Source of the DNA: Aphis gossypii
Lineage: Eukaryota; Arthropoda; Insecta; Hemiptera; Aphididae
Direction: 5' to 3'
Assembly (NCBI RefSeq): GCF_020184175.1
Contig: NC_065533.1
Coordinates: 15,708,695-15,772,694 of the forward strand
Length of the DNA stretch: 64,000 nucleotides
Made by a program: the position numbers and the translations under genes. Below, piece by piece: positions 11,901 through 26,010 of the stretch. The notes beneath the pieces are model-generated. The model did no database searches and was not told the DNA's origin. It saw only the letters and a list, made by a program, of their open reading frames with translations. Position 1 is the stretch's first letter, and each line of letters begins with the position of its first letter.

Positions 11901-14590
11901 CATTAAGATACGTTTCTTCCCCTCCGTCGTCTACCCGCCCCGACTTCGCCTCCTACGCGAATAATTCACGGTGTATATAGGTTTTACCGCCCCTCCTACC
12001 GAGCGGCTAAACGTTCGTTTTAATATGCTTCTCATCCGCCTCTAAATCAAATTCGCACTGCCCGCAGTCGCCGCCTCCGCCGCTTCGATCTCCCGACGTG
12101 ATATCTATATACACCGTAAGGGTTGATCCCTCCCCTGGCATTGCCCGTATCGACGAAATCCCCAGAAGTATAATAATATGTTCAAAATTTCAAATAGCGA
12201 TGCAGCTATCTTGCAGAACCTTTTGAATTTCGTGAACAAATTCGATGACTTAAAAATGTCGAATAAAGCGCGTACGGTCTAAAAAATCACGCATAAACAC
12301 GAATAAGTATCAAAAGATGGAGGTTAATCAGTAATGATTAATGATTTTTCATTTTGTCCAGGGGGTGGGGTCCGCGTAGTCGACAATCTTTTTAATACCT
12401 AGTGTATTTTAATGCATTTTAAAAATTATTTTATTTACGGGGTTTTTAATCGTACCCATTGCTTTGTACAGACTTATTAAACTGGTTTGTATAAAAGCGA
12501 CTTGGCAGCTTAGCTAGCTACATTACTCTGGACAGAATTCTATGAATAGCTTTGCTCAGTTCGAGATCGCTGATAGGTTATGAATTTATATGATTAACAT
12601 AGTAGTCTTGGAACTAATAAATTATGAGTCAATTTTTTTTTAGTTTAAAAGTCCGACTTCTCAAATTATCATAACCATTTTTACCCACTATCCAAACACG
12701 ATTTTTTTAATACAAGGTTTTTATCAATAAAACAAATAAATACTAAATGCTTAAACCACCGTGTCTACCATTTAATTAAAATTATAATTTTTAATTGTAA
12801 TATGGTATTAAAAATTAAAATTATTGAACTGTTTTATCTATAATAGTGAAAAAAATACGGTACGACTACCGCTATTAAATTATAATGTTTATAATTAATA
12901 CTATCTATTGTAATTATAATATATTATTTTCTTGATATATAAAGAATTAGGATATAAAGCTATTATTATTATATTGATAATAATTATATGTTGATTATTC
13001 CGTTTTATTGTGATAAATAAAAGTTAAAATCCATTTAAATTTAAAAATTTAAAACATGTAAAACTTTTACATGAAACGATTTTGTTAAATTTTAGATCGA
13101 TCTAATAATAGCCATACGTTTTTTAAGGACAAATATATAAATATTAACTATACGTAAAACTTAAAGCTTAAAGTATAGGGTGATGAAAAACGAATCAGTA
13201 TGATTATTTTTTATAAAATAGAAAAATATTTTCAACTATAGTAACTTACAATTCGCGATCATATATATTTTAAACACGTTTGAGATTGAAAATTATTATG
13301 TAGGTATATAAATTTATATTAGACTACGGATTTAGTAATTGACATTATAGTCAGATGTATTGTATACATTTATGTACCCATATAGTCTAAGCCTAATCCG
13401 ATATTGAACATTTGAACGATGGCCGAAAATTTAGTCTTTCGAACGCTGACTGCCTGATATATCCCACAACGTACGTCTGTCCAGTAATAAACGGTTACGT
13501 CAGTTTAGATCCAGGATAAGTAAAATGAGAAAACTATTTAAATGGTATACGTGACGTGCACCTTTTTTCTTTTGGAAAATCCTTTCCGGTGTATAAAGAA
13601 CCGCAGTACGTCAATATAACTCCGGGATATACGTTGGAAGTCAAATGAAAACCGTATTTTACATACTTAATATTTGTGGATTTTATTTCACTTTAAAGTC
13701 TAAACATATCACTATTCACTATTTTAGTAGTGTAAGAATAATAGCATCTGAAATACACGGAAAGTCGTATCGTATTCGTTAAGCTAGTGATCGATGATTA
13801 GGCACGAACGATGTTTTGAATAATTTATCTACTATATTCATTGTTCTGTGCGCGTGCGTCCTCTCTTATAAATGAAACATAGATCAAATTTACTTATAAA
13901 AATAATAAACTAATTATAATCGAGGGTTTTTGGTGTTTTTCCAGTCCCTACGCCCTGTCGTACAATAGTTATTTTTTACACAACGAAAAATAAAAACAAA
14001 TATTATTTTATGAAATAATATATATAATATTATAGGCGCGGTGCCCGCTTCCGTTGTGTCGAGTTGACTTATTGCTAAATAATAATATAATAAAGAAAAC
14101 ATTTAGTGTTGTCGTTATTTAGTATTGGCTATAATCGACTGGCATCTGGTCGTCGTACGAATTTATTCTGGTTAAAAATTATTATCTTTCGAATGAATCT
14201 AAAAATTCGTCAAAACTGCACTGCAGTCTATAATAGTGGTCGGCAAGTATAATAATATAATATACTTGCGAATGGAAAAAAAATAATAATAATAATAACG
14301 ATATCACTCGTCATCCACCCGCACATTCGCTCGTATATTATATCGCGGGTTAATTATAATGTTTAGGCCCCGAAACCACCGCAACGATTATTTTTTTTTC
14401 TTTATCATTTAAATATATATTATTTAAGCATAATATTATACAATATACGTACTTATAAGTATAGTAACGCCTATATAATATTTAATATATACATATATTA
14501 TTATTGTACGTCATTAGAATACGTGTGAGTAATGTGCGTAGTACTATTACTATTATTTTCTACTCCTTACCTCCGCGCCCGTTCTATTAG
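11901..14590. other. AT-rich intron-like sequence
   Basis: Falls from mixed composition (11.9-12.15 kb) to very AT-rich sequence. No coding frame, repeat termini or RNA gene was recognised. Confidence 0.45.
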
Positions 14591-15065
14591 CAGTTATGAC
14601 TATATACTATTATTATATGGGTACCTGTTGGCGGCTATAGGTCGACGAACTCTTGTGCGCACACACCACACACAATAACGGGACGCGCCGCCGTCGAACA
14701 ATGACGATGACGATGACGATGATGACGATGACGATGATGACGATGACGATGATGATGATGATGAGAAACCCGCTAGTGTACTGCCGCGTCCGATTCCCCG
14801 CCCAGATCGACAAAATAAAAAAATAATAAAATAAATAATATTAATAATATCATCGTAACTGTATATAATATAACTCTGTGTTGCCGCCGGCAAGGACGTT
14901 CGACGACTCCGACGAGTTCCGTCCGCAATCTTGCGTAAAAAGCCGCTGCCGCCGCCGCCGCCGCCGCCGCGATGACCGCCCGCCTCGTCGTATTTGCGCA
15001 CGATAATATTATATTTGAATTATTATACATCGGCAAGTTGGCGTGCGTAACGCGTGGGCGATGAC
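14591..15065. promoter_or_regulatory. CpG-rich patch with GATGAC and GCC repeats
   Basis: GC-rich patch within the long intron. It carries a plus-strand (GAT/GAC)n array (14700-14764) and a GCC run (about 14944-14970). Open frames on the minus strand translate to Ser or Gly runs and lack an ATG with a splice donor. Possible unassigned promoter or non-coding exon. Confidence 0.25.
14700..14764 (+). repeat. GATGAC-type microsatellite
   Basis: Imperfect array of GAT and GAC trinucleotides running for about 65 bp. On the minus strand it reads as poly-Ser or Ile/Val runs, which explains the low-complexity open frames there. Confidence 0.85.
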
Positions 15066-17118
15066 CGAAGATCAAATATTATATTATCATATCATAATAT
15101 ATTAATAACGATGTTTGCCGAGTCGAAAATTAGATATAGAGCGGTCATACCAGACATACTGCAGACAGATTATTATTAAAGCTTTTATATTAAAAAAGGG
15201 ATATTTTCCCTAGTTCTAAAAATAAGCGATTGAGTTATAATCATCACCCCAGGCCGGAATTGGACGCAGACGTTTAACCCACTCCTTTGTCGTCACCAAT
15301 GAACCCCGGCCTCGGCGTGCGTCACGCGAGGAAAACCTTAAGATTAATCATGTTGCGCGACCAAATGCCCAAATTATATTATAGTAAATACCCTGCAGAG
15401 GCGCGAAAAATCTTGATTAATCCGGCGTCACTCCATCATACACTCAACGAAGTAAACACGGATATAATTCTATTGTTTTTTCCTTGTTGTAGTGGTCTAT
15501 TGTGGTCTTATCGAAATTGTAAATAATGTTATTTTTGTTATTACTGTTAATCCGTATCTATTATAGTCTATGTATGAAAGTAGACAATAACAGTCATATA
15601 TATAGCTCTATCGAATCCTTACCGAATGACGTTCAAAGTTATGGCCAGTACGATGTCCTATATAAAATAATATTTTTAAAATTAATATTTAATATCGTTA
15701 CAATCAAATCTGTCGAAATTGAAAATCCTCATCACGCATTACGGACATCACGACGATACACACATGTCATCATTTATTAATATTATTGTGCAGAAGATTT
15801 TCTCGCGTACAAACGCAATAACCATGTACACGTTATATAACATTGTATATAGCACCGCCACGATCGTCTGCACCGGGCGAATTCGATCGCCCATTGGCGA
15901 TTTATTGTTGTGTTAATGCGGAAAACGTGCAGAAAGCTTTTCGTAATACACCTTCCGCACGCACAGTTGTCGTATATTATCCTACAGCTGTACAGCAGTA
16001 GTCACACAATATACAGTAAATTACGAGTTGCGACGACCATATGCCGTATCGATGCGGCGCGAAACGATCGTGGATGACTTTTGAGATCGAAATAAAAAAA
16101 AAAAATAAGCGGAATTTTCATAAAATGAAAATATAACATTCCCAATATTCCGACTTTACTTGAAAATATAGAATATATTAAATTATATAATGTCTGTGGC
16201 AGGAAATCATACACGTAGATGTATATTGTACACACATCGATCACGGAATACAAAAGCATTTTTTTTTTAAGAAGACTAGACAACTATAGGTAGTTACGAT
16301 ATAAAATATTATACTATTGTAGTATCACTATATTATGCTAACTATAGGCTTGTGGAAGACGAGCAATAATTTTAACAATAACTATCAATTAATATCTATA
16401 AGATATATTCATTTAAATTGGGCTAGAAATTTTAAATCACGCTGCACAGTACGTGAAAAAAATCGATCGATTATTTATTTAATATATTATGTACTATAAT
16501 ACGTATGTTATGCAATATGTTATAACACGCGTACGTTGTGTACAATTAGTGTAACAAATTATTTGTCCGTTATTGCGATTAATATTGTATATCTATCTAT
16601 TATATTATATCATATAGATGTATAATTTTTGATAAAAAAAAAAAAAATAGTTTTAAGAAACGCAATACCTGTGTATACTCAATGACAGACTAATAACCTA
16701 CGATGTTGAAGCTTTAATATTTCAAAAACATAATTGTATTTATAGCTATTTTTTCTTAACACTGATTGATCGTCGGCAATTATAAAACCAGAAGTAAAAG
16801 TATGTTATACCTACTGATTAGATAAATCAATAATTGGTTTAGAAAACAAGCAAAATCAAAAATATATTTTTATGAATTATGACTGAAAAAAAGCGGGAAT
16901 TATCGTTGATATCTAGGAAACATTGTTAAATGCATCATTGCTTGAAAATAATTGGCATTAACGCTATTTTCTAATCACTAACGTAAACTGCAGTCTAAGT
17001 TGGTCGGAAACATCATTATTAACTAGTTTACTTTTATTAAGGTTTAATCCTAGTATTTTATTAACGATAATTCATTAATTTACTTCTTTGGCGGAACATA
17101 TATTTAGGTAGGTATATA
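15066..17118. other. AT-rich sequence, no supported gene
   Basis: Mostly AT-rich. A stretch of more balanced composition at about 15240-15525 carries a 75-codon plus-strand frame from ATG 15299 whose product I do not recognise; it lacks splice or family support. Nothing else was identified. Confidence 0.4.
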
Positions 17119-17668
17119 CACACTGATGATCCATTTAACGTAAGACACTCATTATTTCAAAATCTATTGACATTATTGAAAATATTTTATTTTTATAATA
17201 ATTTTAAGTCATTAAAAAACAACATTTTTCTTCGAATACTTTTTTTTTTATCGTAATAATTTTTGAATTTATTTAATGACTACGTGAATTCTTAAATCTT
17301 TATTCCAAAGCAAAATATAATTTTATATAAAATACTTTGATGTATAAAAATTGAATTTTTGACAAGTAATTTATGAATTAAACTCTTAAAAGTATTTAAA
17401 ATGTTGATAAGCGAAATGAAATGGCACAGGGATACGTAGTCCACTACTCCGCTCATCTAAAAATGTTTATTTAAATATTAAAAAATAACTTGACTGGAAT
17501 TTATTTTTCTACATTGAAGCACTTAAAATAAAAAAATATATATATTCTGATTTTGAACATAGTAGAGAATATTATATTTTAGAAAAATGTTATTTTTAAT
17601 GACTTTAAAATATTTATAGATTTTAAAATTATAAGACGTGTTATATACGTTAAATGGATCACTCTGCA
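17119..17668. mobile_element. Non-autonomous TIR DNA element (about 550 bp)
   Basis: The two ends carry inverted copies of a 16-bp block: TGATCCATTTAACGTA at 17127-17142 and its reverse complement at 17646-17661. The flanking bases are weakly similar. The interior is AT-rich with no coding frame, as in a MITE. The right end reads inward as CAGAGTGATCC, a motif also found at the end of the candidate element at 24862. The target-site duplication is not clear, possibly a TA/ATA type, so the exact ends and superfamily are uncertain. Confidence 0.6.
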
Positions 17669-20600
17669 TATACAGTCATATTCATGCGTAATATAAATAA
17701 TGTCTATGGTTTTCATTATGTCTGATGTTAGCGTATTACATTATTACCTATATATGTATTCGAGTATCTATATTTGACTAGGTAAAAAACAATGATATGA
17801 CTATCCCTGAACACGCCCTTGAACTGTAGGGGGCCCCCGTCTGAATTGAGCTCGCCTGGATCCAGTTGCGTAATTTCAATTGTTTTTTCAATACCCGAAT
17901 ACCCGTGTAGGCCTACTTGAATATTTTAGCATGTCACATTGTCACTTTTCCTTTATAAGAAAAACCTATTACTTATATAATATATAATGTACAATCTCAT
18001 GGGCGCGCATAATGTACGACAAAAATAGTCAAATTTAAATTACAAGTCATATATGCCTTGTAAATCACAATACATGTTTGCTTATTACAATATTTGAGCA
18101 ATAATAGTAATAAATAATAATAATAATCGAAAACGAAACGAAACGACTAAACCAACATTGTTATAATCTATTATTAGTAATAATTTTAGAATAAATTCCG
18201 ACCGTCATAAGTCGTAAGTGTTAAGAATTTACACAAGCTGATAACAATTAACATTCAGATATTATAATTAACAATTATATTATAATATACTAATTGTGTA
18301 TTATACATATTATATTAATATGTACATGCGTTATTGCTGAACGGCGATCACTGTACAACATGATATATATATTATTATATAATATAGGTACCTATATCAT
18401 CATCATCATTATTGATTTTAAATAGTATATAATATCGAACGCGTTATGTATAATTAATGGTATCATAGGTCGATTATGATAAATAACAGTTTGTGAACAC
18501 ATGTCATACAATGATTACAAATTAATATCTGATTTGTAATCATAGTATATAATGTAATCAGATTAACAGATTATACAATACGCGCCTATGCAAATGTTAC
18601 ACCGACTGAGAAAACTGTTATACTACTGCACGATAAACCGTATTATGCGGTTTCGTATACCTATATAACCATAAAGGTATTATAAAGTCGTCGACCCGAT
18701 TATTATGACTAGATTTTGAATAATTTAATCAAATATTCCGCCCGAAACGCTTACATTATAAAATATTTATAAATATACCTAACCTACTGCAGTGTAGAGA
18801 CATAAAATTCCCGGTTTTTAATTAAAAATAGCTATTTGTGTATTACACGTTTTTAAACCACAAAAATCCTTTTTTAATTTTAATAAGAAAAAAAAAACGT
18901 TGTAAACGTTGTAAAATCGTATACTTACCTATAAACCCTGTGGATGGGAGCGGTCTGAAATCGCGCAAGCAATTCGATTCGTGCGGGTCCCTGCTGTTCT
19001 CCGCGATCACATCGCTGTATAGGCGGGTAAACGACGGTGTCATTATATCGTTAAATATGATTAAACCGCAAAGCTTTCAATTACCACTTATATCGTAAAG
19101 CGCCCCTGCCAGTCTGTCCAGACCTCACACTATGTCAACACAATGGGCGCAATCTATTTATATGTATATTGTCGTATATACTTATTATTAGGGACTCACT
19201 ATGTACTCATACACGCGCAGTCACTCAGAGTCTCAGACGCCAAAAAAAGGGTTTAACCTATATGACACGTGTCGTTGATTGTAAAGTGTGTGGTTAGGAA
19301 ATGCGATAGTCAAACATGGCGTGAGTCGGTAATGAGTTTAAGTGGTTCCATTGTGGTAAGCAAATGGTAAACGTCGGTTTTCGGTATTTCGTCATGTGTT
19401 TCAGATTACTTTGGCGTCTCTGTATCTATACAACATCACCGCGCAAACGATCTAATGATGACGTCAATATTTGCGTCTGAACGTTGCTATACCACGCGAA
19501 CTCCGGAAAAAAATATCTAAGAACCTATGATCAAAAACGACATCCAGAGGTCCGAAAATATCGTAACCGGATGATAGATATACCGTCATGTACTTGACCA
19601 CTTAAATCTGAGTTTTTTTTTTTTTTAACAATTATCGCTTCAATATTATTAGTAGTAAACGTTTTAGTTTACGGTTGAGGGGAAAGGGTATAACCGATTT
19701 CTATGGATTTTACAAATTGTAACGCACGTACAATTTTCATGAGATACAGTCGATTTTAAATCCTCCTATAGATAATCGTTATTTCGAATTTTGGTCGGTA
19801 TAATATGTATTTTTCCCGGTTTCTTTTAACATTGAAATATAGACAGGCCTATATAACGGGAGTCCGATGCGGATTAAATGTTATTGTATTTGGCAGCATA
19901 AAATACGCATTATAGTTTACGCCTGGTAAAAGCAACCAAACATACACGAATATAATATTATGAAACATCGCTACCAGTTGTTCACGAGGCACGTCGGTGT
20001 TTGCCATTTCGGGCGTAAGGCGGTTATGCATCGCTATTGTTATAAACTTGTTTACTAGCAACTATTGTTATAAAATAAATTTCAAAACAATGTGTGCATC
20101 TAGTTTAACTGATTAGTTAATTGGGCATTCACACACACCCATAAAAAAAAAAAAAAATACTAAATTATTTTTTTAATCCGAGATACTTTTTTTGTATTTT
20201 ATAAAATAAAAATATAAAATTTTATATTTTTTACGTTCGTTTTGGAAAATAAACCATCTACACTTAGGCGTATAGCAAGCGCACATCTAGTTCACAGCTT
20301 GACAATTTTTGTATGATCCGTAATCCATATTAGGTTTGTGAATTTGTATTAGGATTTTTATATTCGATTAAATTTTGCTTTTACATTTGTAGTAAACGGA
20401 ATCGATATTCACCACAACCGCACTGGTGCATACAACACCTACATACTATACTAACATAATTTAAATCGCGCACGGCTCAAACTCTCGACCAACGAGCACG
20501 GAGACCGTACAATTACCATTAGATATTAAAATATATAAAAAATAAATCAAACAGCTTACATCCGTAATTATTGATAATTAGACGTTTTTTGTGAGGAAAG

Positions 20601-23090
20601 ATATACACTCAGTATATATTATAGTTTAAGTATAAGTGTACTGGCATACCAATGGGTTCCTGGGTTCCATATAAGTAATTTATGAGTGTTAAATTTAATA
20701 TAAACGATAATATTAATGTTTTTATTGTGATAAGATGAAAATTAAATAACTAAACCATTAAATACGTCTAAACGTAATAAATACTGGTTGTGGAATATCA
20801 AAGATGATCCAGAGAAATATTTACAATACATATTCTATAATTAAATCTAGTCAATTCAAATTACTTATTTTCGAATCCAAGTGGTTTGTTTAAAATTCTT
20901 ATTTCATAGGATAATAATATTTTCATTTTTCGGCTTATAGTTTACACATTTGATTTTCTCAACAAAATCTATTAAAACTTAATAACAAAATAAATCGATT
21001 GCCATAATAGATAATACTTCTTAAGTAATAGTAATAGTACCTACTAAAGAAAACCGATAATTATTTAAATGGTGATAGAGTTATGTAAAAATTTTAGAGG
21101 CTTAAATTTAAATTACTTATATTAATTAATAATTGTTAATGACTATTAGTTAGGAGCATACGTTTATTATATAAGATTTATATAACACATTTTAAATTAA
21201 ATCATTTTAATAGTTAATATCCTCCCGAGAAATATTGATAAAATAAAACCAATAAACTGTAATTATTTTGATTTAATGTACTGTGCAAAATTCAGCTGAA
21301 ATAAATTACTATATAAACTCTGAACACGGAGTTAATAATATTTTTGTTAGCTACGCAGATAAAAATTGATATTATGCCGTTACTTGGTTACTTGTAGAAA
21401 AATGATCGCATTATGAGCAATGATCATTAGGCAATTCATTTGAGTATAATATAATAATTGATGAACATTATTTAACTAATATAAATGGATGACATTGATA
21501 AAAATATAAATTATTTAATATTTATATTGTAATATCATATTTATGACTTTAAATATTAATTTCATTTGCGACTATGAAATTCTGATGATTCCTAAAGGAA
21601 CAAAAAAAAAAAACACAGTATTTATAAACTAATAGTTGGCGAAATGTCTAATAAACATGTTTAATTGTTTTTGCTTAGTTGGTTTATTTTTTTTTATAAT
21701 TAATCTTCTGGTATTATTAATATTTTTTTGCGATTAGTATCGTTCATATTTTTTATCATTTAATAGATATTTGAACAATAGCACATCTGTATTACCCAAG
21801 GAATGCGTACCTACTGCAATTTTTTATTTTGTTGAAAACGGAAAAAATCCCTTTAAAATGTCGGTGATTTTTTTTATCGACTGAAAACACATATTTCACA
21901 TTATGACGCTCTCATCGTTTCAGAATAAAAGATTTGATTAATTTCTACAGTCAATAAAGGAATACATTATTAAAAACTATTTAATATTCTGAAATACTGT
22001 AATAGCAGTTAACAATGCATAAATATTTCGTTTAAATATTTATTTGAAAAAAAAAATCTTATGTGTCATAATGTCGGTAACCATGGTAAACCATCACTCA
22101 GCGCCAACACCGAATATCCGTCTTTTTACGTTCGGCGAAACGACGCGATAAGAATTATAATTAGGTATTCCGTATAAATGGTTTCCGAATTTTCACACCA
22201 CGGCAAAAGTCGTACGCACACGAATACTCGTACTGCAGAAGAAGACTACAAAGAAAATGGAAAAGAAAACCTCGTACATCCAAATTGACTTCTCGTTAGG
22301 GACGATGTCTCTAGACTAAATAATAAATACGACACAGTTTAAATAATATAATATACATGCATACATTATACATACAAACGTTAGTTGCAAATTTATACTA
22401 GTAAACGTGAAAATTTGCGGTATTAACTGTTTTTCTAGAGCAATCACAAATCGAGCTTTTAGTTCATTAAACAAATTAAATAAATATTAAATACCTACAA
22501 CCAACTCAACGCGTGGTCTCATCTAAATAAAGGTAATTACATATTATTTACATAGTATTACTACTGTATTAGATCAATTTCTAACTAGGTTTCAAAATAA
22601 TAGTAATAATAATAATAGTAATTACGGATAACCGATCGGCATATTGCAGATCGCTTCAAATCTATTTGCGAGTGTCGCCGAATTCTCGAGATCAAATTTA
22701 CTAATTACCAGCCGGTACGATTAATCGACAACCAAATTGGCGTGTAATTGTTGTGGTATAACGTTGTTACACTGCCTTTACGTAATAATATATAACACGT
22801 CGAAGACAAACATAGGTATATTATAGCGCGTCGTCGAAAACCATAATATAAATAACTACCATTAATAATATTATATAATTTGACTGATGCTACCGAATTT
22901 TCGGCGAAACTGCAACCCGACATCCACGAGCGTATTATAATATTATTTTTGGTTTTCGTTTAGTATTCCGTACAGTATACAGATCCCCGCGTGTACGTGT
23001 GCTGCGACGGCGATGACCTCGATGACAGTGGAGACCGTGTCACATAATATATACACGTCCTATAACCGGCTAACGCGAAACGTTGGGCAA
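17669..23090. other. AT-rich intron-like sequence
   Basis: AT-rich throughout, with no supported coding frame. A short inverted pair, CAGACGCCAAA near 19229 and TTTGGCGTCTCTG near 19411, could mark a roughly 200-bp TIR element, but the arms are short and no target duplication is evident. Nothing else was recognised. Confidence 0.4.
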
Positions 23091-23114
23091 AAATAAAAAT
23101 ACAGTTCACCGTTT

Positions 23115-23146
<32 letters not shown>

Positions 23147-23520
23147 GAGGTGGCCAGTTCGCCGTAGAACAAAAGCGATTCTTACAATGTATATAATATA
23201 ATAACGTGATCGTGGCGAGAAAAAAGAAAAAAGAATTTTTTTTTTTTAAACAAACCAGGAGAAGCGAAAAAAAAAATGTGAACCTCGGCGGCCGAGTGTA
23301 GCCGATACGCCAGTGTCTATAAATCAGTGAGCGGGTGATTAATCGTCCTTTTCGTTCGCGAACGACGATTCTGAGCGGTCCAGCTAGCTTGTTTTGGCCA
23401 AAACGTCTTGTCGAAATCCGCGCGTGTTCGTTCGTGCATTTTCCTCGGGGGGTCAGTCAGTGATGGCTGTTGAGACCGCGCGTTTTCGACGAAAACTATT
23501 AATTCGGCAGACGTGTATTA
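23091..23520 (+). promoter_or_regulatory. CpG-rich patch, candidate promoter
   Basis: GC-rich patch with a GGC run (about 23114-23143). A TATAAA word (23318-23323) is followed by balanced 5'-UTR-like sequence and TCAGTCAG at about 23454. A 30-codon frame starts at 23463 (MAVETARFRR), but no phase-1 donor follows it. It may be a promoter of the plus-strand gene giving a non-coding first exon, or an enhancer. Confidence 0.3.
23114..23143 (+). repeat. GGC trinucleotide run
   Basis: About ten consecutive GGC units in the CpG-rich patch. They read as poly-Ala on the minus strand, which explains the low-complexity frame there. Confidence 0.85.
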
Positions 23521-23609
23521 TATCACTATTATACTATTCTGCAGATATTTTTTGAAAGTTGAATAAATTTTCAATTTTATAAGTATTACTGAATCGCAGA
23601 CCTTCTCAT

Positions 23610-23781
23610 CAGTGGCGTAACTACGGGGGGTTATGTAGGTGATATATCACCCCCTAGACCTTTTTTTTTTAATAATATAATGAATTATAATTTGTAAGCT
23701 ATCTATAAATGTTTTTTTTTTTTATATAAATGAAAATTATCTATATTACCCCCATAGAGTATAGTCCTAGTTACGCCACTG
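23610..23781. mobile_element. hAT-type MITE (172 bp)
   Basis: The element starts CAGTGGCGTAACTA and ends with the exact inverted copy TAGTTACGCCACTG, a 14-bp terminal inverted repeat. It is flanked by an 8-bp target duplication with one difference: CTTCTCAT at 23602-23609 and CTTTTCAT at 23782-23789. CAGTGGCG-type ends and 8-bp duplications are typical of hAT elements. The interior is AT-rich and has subterminal inverted G-rich and C-rich tracts with no coding capacity. It needs a transposase supplied in trans. Confidence 0.85.
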
Positions 23782-23789
23782 CTTTTCAT

Positions 23790-24861
23790 TGCTATGACTG
23801 GTTTAAGAACGTCTTGTAAAAATCTAAAAATTTATAATGATTATTAATTATTATATTAATGCTATGTCGTTATTATTATTTATTACACATACATTCAATG
23901 AATATTTTCTGGAATATAACTCATAATTTATTATTTTTATTAAAACATAATTTATAATAATTAATACTAATTTCAAAACATTAATATATAATTAATACCT
24001 AGCTATATTTATTACTTTATTTGATGACCAATAATTGTAGACGACCAATTTATTTTGACGACAAATTTACGGAATGATCAATTGACTGTAACCCAGCAAA
24101 TGATTATAATATTATTGTGCTCAGTTTTCAATCATTCCGATATTAGTGTCAAAAAATTATACGGAAAACGAATTTCTCCTAATAAAAACTAAAGATCTCG
24201 TTGTCTAGTAGTTGTTCAATACAATATCTAAAAAGAGCAACGTTTTTTTGTTATATATTATTACAATAAAATATTATTGTGTAATACGAAAGGGCTAATA
24301 ACGCTAAGCGTCAAATGATGATAGCCTTTTACCGAAAATTTGTATTCATAACAGCGGGGGATGAGAATATCGATTCTAATGAATATTAAAATCATCATCA
24401 TCATCGAATGTTTGACTTTTTCCGTTTATTATGGGATTTAACTATTATGTATACAAAAATTGTCACGAACGTTTATAAGAACAATTAAAAGAATATTTCG
24501 TGCAGCTCGTTCATAAGAGAGGAAAATAAATTGCATTTTTTTTTCTTTACATACATTTACATGCATACACAGTTCGTATACAGGTACATGTACTACGTAA
24601 TACAATATGTGTATATACACGATGCTGGAAACCGCAAAATCATTAACCTGCGCGCGTCGATTGCGTCGTTGCAGCGTCCGTATATAACACACATACACAC
24701 ACAAGTGGGACGAATAAATAAAATACACATAGACACAATATATTATGCTATTGCTGCTGTTGCTGCTGCTACACTGCAGCTACACAATTTACTATACCTA
24801 CTGCGACGTGCATTTGGCTTAATAGAATAGAATATATATTATTATAATGTATTATACGTAT
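23790..24861. other. AT-rich sequence, no gene seen
   Basis: AT-rich with low-complexity stretches and a short TGC run (about 24749-24769). No start codon with donor, no repeat ends and no RNA gene were recognised. Confidence 0.4.
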
Positions 24862-25333
24862 ACAGAGTGATTCACAGCAATCGTGTTCACCCCTATTTTT
24901 CCTTAAACGCGAATTTATTCAAATTTTGATTTTGGGGATTTTTAAGTATACCTAAGTACCATATCTTCAAATACGTCGATTTCTTACATCATCATTTAAG
25001 TCCTGTGGGGTGATACCTACTTTTTTTTCAAACGAGTCACTTTTTTTCTGTACATTTCGAACTTTCTAAGCAAATGATTTTTTTAAACATTTGATTTATC
25101 CAAATCGAAATTCAAACGACTTTTTATAAACATAGTCAATATGTTTGGAAGATATGTGAACAGAGATGATTTGAAAATTATAATAATTAAAATCATTTTG
25201 TAAAAGTTATCAGAGTATAATAACTTATAAGTACCTAATAGAAAAAAAGGAATTTGTATCGCCACAGGACATTCATTAAATAGTGTACACAATTTAAGTA
25301 TATTTGGAAATACCGTATACATTTACACTCTGT
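24862..25333. mobile_element. Possible TIR element sharing CAGAGTGAT-type ends
   Basis: The left end ACAGAGTGATTCA and right end CACTCTGT form an 8-bp inverted pair 472 bp apart. The left end resembles the right terminus of the element at 17119-17668 (CAGAGTGATCCA), which suggests one family. The interior is AT-rich and non-coding. The inverted repeat is short and no target duplication was found, so this is tentative. Confidence 0.3.
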
Positions 25334-25630
25334 GGACTCTGGAGGATTTGTGAAATTAAACGATCTTCCGCCTATATAGAATATTGTAAACATATGCGTC
25401 TGTGTATGTATGTTGTTCTGGATGACGAAACTACATACTATGTGCATGCGTAATGTTATTAATATTCGTCCTGTGCAACACGCATATTATATTGACAATA
25501 GTTTTTCTGCAACCGAGAGTACCTACACCGCGTTGTATACGTCGACTCGTTAGCGAAAAAATTCCAACCGACCGTATAGGTTTTGTTCTAAAACCTTTTT
25601 TTTTTTTTTGTTTTCAAAAAACACATCAAT
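25334..25630. other. AT-rich sequence
   Basis: Nothing recognised apart from a poly-T run near 25598. Confidence 0.4.
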
Positions 25631-26010
25631 TTCTATTGCAAAAAATTGGATTTTCGACGGTCCACCCCGCTGCTTCTATCTCGCACGCGCGACGAGCTAT
25701 ACTACTGCGCGGTTGATATATTCGCCGAAATAGACAGGACAAAAAAAAATATATATATATATATTCTGGATAGTTTTCAGACAAGCGCCCGTAAAACTGG
25801 AACCCGACTACTATACGCGAGAGGTTGTGTCGCGAATAATACACCCGCTGACCCATCAGTCGCACCCCGCCGCCACCCGATCGGCCGCCAAACCTGCTGC
25901 CGCGCAACAATGCCACGAACGAGTTTTAAAATAAAAAAATTAAATCGTGCCCGGTCAAAAAGATAATATATTATTGTATATTCGACGACGAAATAAGAAA
26001 GATTGCCGCT
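25631..26010. promoter_or_regulatory. Small mixed/CpG-rich patch
   Basis: Patch of raised GC within the intron. It holds a short frame from ATG 25911 (18 codons, basic) with no donor. Possible non-coding exon or regulatory sequence; no firm support. Confidence 0.2.

Noticed and set aside
14600..15001. Minus-strand frame with long Gly and Ser runs
   Set aside because: It arises from GCC and GAT/GAC repeats, has no ATG start, and runs into AT-rich low complexity.
15299..15526. 75-codon plus-strand ORF of fairly balanced composition
   Set aside because: No recognised domain, no splice or leader signal, and AT-rich low-complexity sequence follows. The length is compatible with chance in 64 kb.
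19229..19420. Inverted CAGACGCCAAA / TTTGGCGTCTCTG pair, possible small TIR element
   Set aside because: The arms are short and imperfect and no target duplication is visible.
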